From: an uncultured Gammaproteobacteria bacterium
GTDB taxonomy: Bacteria; Pseudomonadota; Gammaproteobacteria; GCA-001735895
Reading direction: 5' to 3'
Assembly (NCBI GenBank): GCA_945787265.1
Contig: CALZHS010000023.1
Span: 1-25,863 of the forward strand
Length of the DNA stretch: 25,863 nucleotides
Shown: positions 23,177-25,863 of the stretch, one piece after another
Position numbering within the stretch: the first letter of the stretch is position 1
How the letters are laid out: each line of letters begins with the position of its first letter
Position numbers and translations under genes: made by a program
Notes under the pieces: generated by a model
Databases searched by the model: none
Told to the model about the DNA's origin: nothing
What the model saw: the letters and a program-made list of their open reading frames with translations, nothing else

Positions 23177-24325
23177 TCAGAGCGCTTCCAGGCTCTGCTC
23201 GATATCGTTGATCAAATCCTGACAATTTTCAATTCCAATTGACAGGCGCAGCAGGTTTTGCGGCACTGCACTGTGAGGTCCTTCCACGGATGCGCGATGT
23301 TCGATCAGGCTTTCCACACCTCCCAACGAGGTCGCGGGCACGAACAGGCGGGTATTGCCGGCAATTCGTTTTGCTGCTTCCGCGCCCCCCTTGACCAGCA
23401 ATGATAACACGCCACCGAAGCCACGAGTCATCTGCCGTTTTGCGATCTCGTGCCCGGGATGGCTTTCGAGGCCGGGGTATAGCACACGCTCCAGACGGGA
23501 ATCGCCTTCAAAATGCTGCGCCAGGCGCAAGGCGCTCTCTGATGCCCTGTCAAACCGCAGGAACAGGGTGCGCATACTGCGTAACAGTAACCAGGCCTCA
23601 AATGGCCCCAGCACCCCACCCGTCAGGGTCCGTACCAGCTTGATCTCATCCCAGCGCGCGTTCATTTCAGCGGTCACCAGAATGCCGGCCATTACGTCAC
23701 TGTGACCGTTGAAGTACTTCGTTGCCGAATGAAACACGATATCGGCTCCGTGCTCGAGCGCGCGGGTCGTAACCGGCGATGCAACCGTTCCATCAACCGC
23801 TAAAATTGCACCGGCATCGTGCGCGATTGCCGCCGCGGCAGCGATATCAATCACCTCCCAGGTTGGATTAACCGGTGATTCAATCCATACCACCGTCGTT
23901 TTGCCGGGCTCAACCGAGCGGCGCAGATTCTCGATATCACTGGCGTCGAACAAGGTTAGTTCGATCGAGCGCTTTTCCGAAATTCGGCGTAACCAGTCCT
24001 GCGAGCCGTGATACATAATTCGTGGCGCCACCACGTGCTCACCGGAATTCACGGTTTCGAAGAATGCGCAAACCGCCGCCATGCCCGATGCGAAACACCT
24101 GGCCTCAGCACCACCATCGAGTTCGGCACAGACCTGTTCAAGCAATTCCCAGGACGGGTTACCCGAACGGCTATAGCTAAACTTGCTTAAGTACTCGTAC
24201 TCGGAATCCCTGGCGTAGGTCGTTGAAAACTGTAGCGGCGGGCTAACTCCACCGGTTAACTCGTCAATATAGTGACAGGCCTGTACAACGCGTGATTCGA
24301 GCGACTCTTCTTTATCGTTATCCAT
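23177..24325 (-). CDS. Trans-sulfuration (Cys/Met metabolism) PLP-dependent enzyme
   Basis: A 382-residue fold-type I PLP enzyme of the cystathionine gamma-synthase/lyase and methionine gamma-lyase family. YSRSGNP (51-57) holds the phosphate-binding tyrosine and arginine of the neighbouring subunit, ASGMAAV (79-85) the phosphate loop, VDGT (177-180) the aspartate that pairs with the PLP nitrogen, and SATKYFNGHSDVMAG (200-214) the PLP lysine, Lys203. The usual DNT reads DGT and the usual YGGT-like segment reads MYHGSQ, so it is not a textbook CGS, CBL or MGL, and its reaction with sulfur amino acids or another gamma-substituted amino acid is uncertain. It is divergent from dddP with 109 bases between, which suggests joint regulation. 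Confidence 0.85.
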   Translation of the reverse strand: MDNDKEESLESRVVQACHYIDELTGGVSPPLQFSTTYARDSEYEYLSKFSYSRSGNPSWELLEQVCAELDGGAEARCFASGMAAVCAFFETVNSGEHVVAPRIMYHGSQDWLRRISEKRSIELTLFDASDIENLRRSVEPGKTTVVWIESPVNPTWEVIDIAAAAAIAHDAGAILAVDGTVASPVTTRALEHGADIVFHSATKYFNGHSDVMAGILVTAEMNARWDEIKLVRTLTGGVLGPFEAWLLLRSMRTLFLRFDRASESALRLAQHFEGDSRLERVLYPGLESHPGHEIAKRQMTRGFGGVLSLLVKGGAEAAKRIAGNTRLFVPATSLGGVESLIEHRASVEGPHSAVPQNLLRLSIGIENCQDLINDIEQSLEAL

Positions 24326-24434
24326 GGAATATGTTCTGCAAATTTATGACTAAACTTGGTAAAAAATGATTTATCTTAACATCACTAATCCCGTATTCTT
24401 GCAGTAGTTCTGCTTTCTTGATCGAGATTCACCA

Positions 24435-25778
24435 ATGGCCGCATCACCCTATTCCATCGACAGCTCCAAGCGCAAGATAGATCCCTATCGAAATCCCGAT
24501 GCCGCGTTAAAACCCGACGGCACACCGGACGATAATGACCGCGTCGAAATTGGCCCCACCGCACTCGCGTTTGCCGAGTGGGAGACGCTTGGCCTGGAGG
24601 TTCCGCACCTGGATACGATGCGTGAATTCCGACTGCAGCGCCTGGTGCAGCAGTTACAGGCGCGCGACTACGGCGGCATCGTTTTATTCGATCCGCTCAA
24701 CATCCGTTACGCCACCGACTCTACCAACATGCAGCTGTGGATCACGCATAACCCGGCGCGCGCCTGTTTCGTATCTGCCGACGGTTACATGGTGCTGTTC
24801 GATTTCCACAGCTGTGAACATCTTTCCGATCATTTACCGCTGGTCAGGGAGCGACGTCACGGCGCGTCGTTTTTCTACTTTGAATCGGGGCACCGTGGCG
24901 AAGAACACGCCATGCATTTTGCGCAAAACATCGACGAATTGATGCGCACCCATTCCGCTAACAACCGACGCCTGGCCGTCGATAAAATCGAGATTGCGGG
25001 CCTGCGTGCGCTTGAAAAAATTGGCTTCGAGGTATTCGAAGGGCAGCCTGTTACCGAGGAAGCCCGGGTTATCAAGGGCCCTGTCGAAATCAAGGCAATG
25101 CGCTGTTCGATTGCGGCCTGTGAAGCCGCAATGCATGAAATGGAAAATGCCTGTGAAGCAGGTAAGAGTGAAAACGAAATCTGGTCGGTGCTGCACGCTG
25201 GCAACATTAAACGCGGTGGCGAGTGGCTCGAAACCCGTATTTTTTCGTCCGGGCCACGCACCAATCCCTGGTTCCAGGAGTCGGGGCCACGTATCGTCAG
25301 CGACGGCGAATTGCTTGCGCTGGATACCGACATGGTCGGCACCTATGGCATTTGTTGCGACATCTCGCGCACCTGGCTGTGCGGTGATGTCGAACCCACC
25401 GAGGCACAAAAACGTATTTACCAGATCTCCTACGAGCACATCATGACTAACATGGATCTGCTCAAGCCGGGAGTGACGTTCAGCGAGATCACGCAAAAAG
25501 CGCATCGCTTACCCGATAACTGTATTCCGAATCGCTACGGGGTGGTGATGCACGGCGTCGGCCTGTGCGACGAATACCCGGCAATTCGGTATCGCGAGGA
25601 TTACGACGCCCACGGATATGATGGCGTGGTCGAACCCGGCATGGTTTTTTGTGTCGAGGTCTATGCCGGTGAAGTCGACGGCAAGGAGGGTGTCAAGCTC
25701 GAAGACCAGGTACTGATCACCGAAGAAGGTTACGAAAACCTGATCAAGTATCCATTCGAAGAAAGACTGCTGAAGTAA
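24435..25778 (+). CDS. dddP: DMSP lyase DddP (M24-fold, metal-dependent)
   Basis: A 447-residue protein resembling DddP over its whole length: DNDRVEIGPTALAFAEWETL near the N-terminus, DPLNIRYATDSTNMQLW (86-102), HAGNIKRGGEWLETRIFSSG, and the C-terminal catalytic domain. It cleaves dimethylsulfoniopropionate to dimethyl sulfide and acrylate. The metal ligands are Asp297, Asp299, Asp309, His373, Glu408 and Glu423, and the catalytic aspartate is Asp379. Each is exactly two above the residues I recall for the characterised Ruegeria enzyme (295, 297, 307, 371, 406, 421 and 377), which argues strongly against a plain aminopeptidase. It acts in the cytoplasm as a dimer. No DMSP transporter or acrylate-handling gene (acuI, acuK) is visible. 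The ATG has only a weak ribosome binding site. Confidence 0.88.
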   Translation: MAASPYSIDSSKRKIDPYRNPDAALKPDGTPDDNDRVEIGPTALAFAEWETLGLEVPHLDTMREFRLQRLVQQLQARDYGGIVLFDPLNIRYATDSTNMQLWITHNPARACFVSADGYMVLFDFHSCEHLSDHLPLVRERRHGASFFYFESGHRGEEHAMHFAQNIDELMRTHSANNRRLAVDKIEIAGLRALEKIGFEVFEGQPVTEEARVIKGPVEIKAMRCSIAACEAAMHEMENACEAGKSENEIWSVLHAGNIKRGGEWLETRIFSSGPRTNPWFQESGPRIVSDGELLALDTDMVGTYGICCDISRTWLCGDVEPTEAQKRIYQISYEHIMTNMDLLKPGVTFSEITQKAHRLPDNCIPNRYGVVMHGVGLCDEYPAIRYREDYDAHGYDGVVEPGMVFCVEVYAGEVDGKEGVKLEDQVLITEEGYENLIKYPFEERLLK

Positions 25779-25792
25779 TCGCTGGTTATTTA

Positions 25793-25863
25793 CTGTCACC
25801 CCCGGTCAGACTGTCATACCCCACAAGGCTGTCATACCGCGGCTTGACCGCGGTATCCAGTGA
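25793..25863. repeat. Extragenic palindromic repeat, cut by the window end
   Basis: CTGTCATACC occurs at 25811-25820 and 25829-25838, with a related CTGTCA at 25793. The last copy runs into a perfect 9-base palindrome, ATACCGCGG-CTTGA-CCGCGGTAT (25834-25856). It follows the dddP stop by about 15 bases and could also act as its terminator, although no T-run follows within the window. It resembles REP-like elements that are dispersed through many genomes. Confidence 0.55.

Noticed and set aside
23160..23225. Longer N-terminus for the small hypothetical protein
   Set aside because: It would overlap the end of the PLP enzyme gene, and the internal ATG at 23159 has a proper ribosome binding site.
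24326..24434. Promoters in the dddP/PLP enzyme intergenic region
   Set aside because: TATTCT and similar -10-like hexamers occur, but no pair with good spacing to a -35 was convincing on either strand, so none is listed.
24834..25505. 223-codon minus-strand frame inside dddP
   Set aside because: It is opposite the catalytic part of dddP and has no recognisable motif.

Overview
The window looks like chromosomal DNA of a free-living, probably marine, gammaproteobacterium. The basis is its gene content: DMSP lyase DddP, creatinase, heterotetrameric sarcosine oxidase, the PA2778/PA2779 gene pair, an AcpH-type ACP phosphodiesterase, and several PAS-GGDEF and histidine kinase signalling proteins. 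The genus cannot be named from the sequence alone. No tRNA, rRNA, CRISPR array, insertion sequence or prophage gene was seen.

Left part (1-9800), signalling and general metabolism. It holds the start of an EamA-type transporter, two tandem PAS-GGDEF diguanylate cyclases that are clearly paralogues (two versus three PAS domains), and a divergent D-lactate-dehydrogenase-like FAD oxidase. An ACP phosphodiesterase follows, sharing a CTAG with the oxidase at their convergent stop codons. Next come a class II aldolase/adducin protein, a remnant of a Rieske ferredoxin, a class III cyclase/TPR protein with an altered cyclase motif, and a sulfotransferase.

Middle part (9800-15700), mainly minus strand. 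A PA2779-PA2778 pair has its PA2778 member broken by an internal deletion with frameshift. An operon of acyl-CoA dehydrogenase, CaiB/BaiF CoA-transferase and CsaA-like tRNA-binding protein follows. Then comes a convincing creatinase and, divergent from it, a GNAT acetyltransferase with no usual start codon.

Right part (15700-25863), small-molecule (osmolyte) catabolism. A dCache histidine kinase is divergent from soxBDAG, the complete tetrameric sarcosine oxidase operon. Beyond soxG are a small unknown gene and a trans-sulfuration PLP enzyme on the minus strand, the latter divergent from dddP. The window ends in an extragenic palindromic repeat.

The main biological story is inferred. Creatinase makes sarcosine and urea from creatine, and SoxBDAG oxidises sarcosine to glycine with one-carbon transfer to tetrahydrofolate. 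DddP cleaves DMSP to DMS and acrylate. The locus thus combines degradation of a nitrogenous and a sulfur osmolyte. Creatinase and DddP are both non-peptidase members of the M24 'pita-bread' fold. A direct repeat just upstream of a good sigma-70-like promoter before soxB is a candidate binding site for a substrate-responsive activator.
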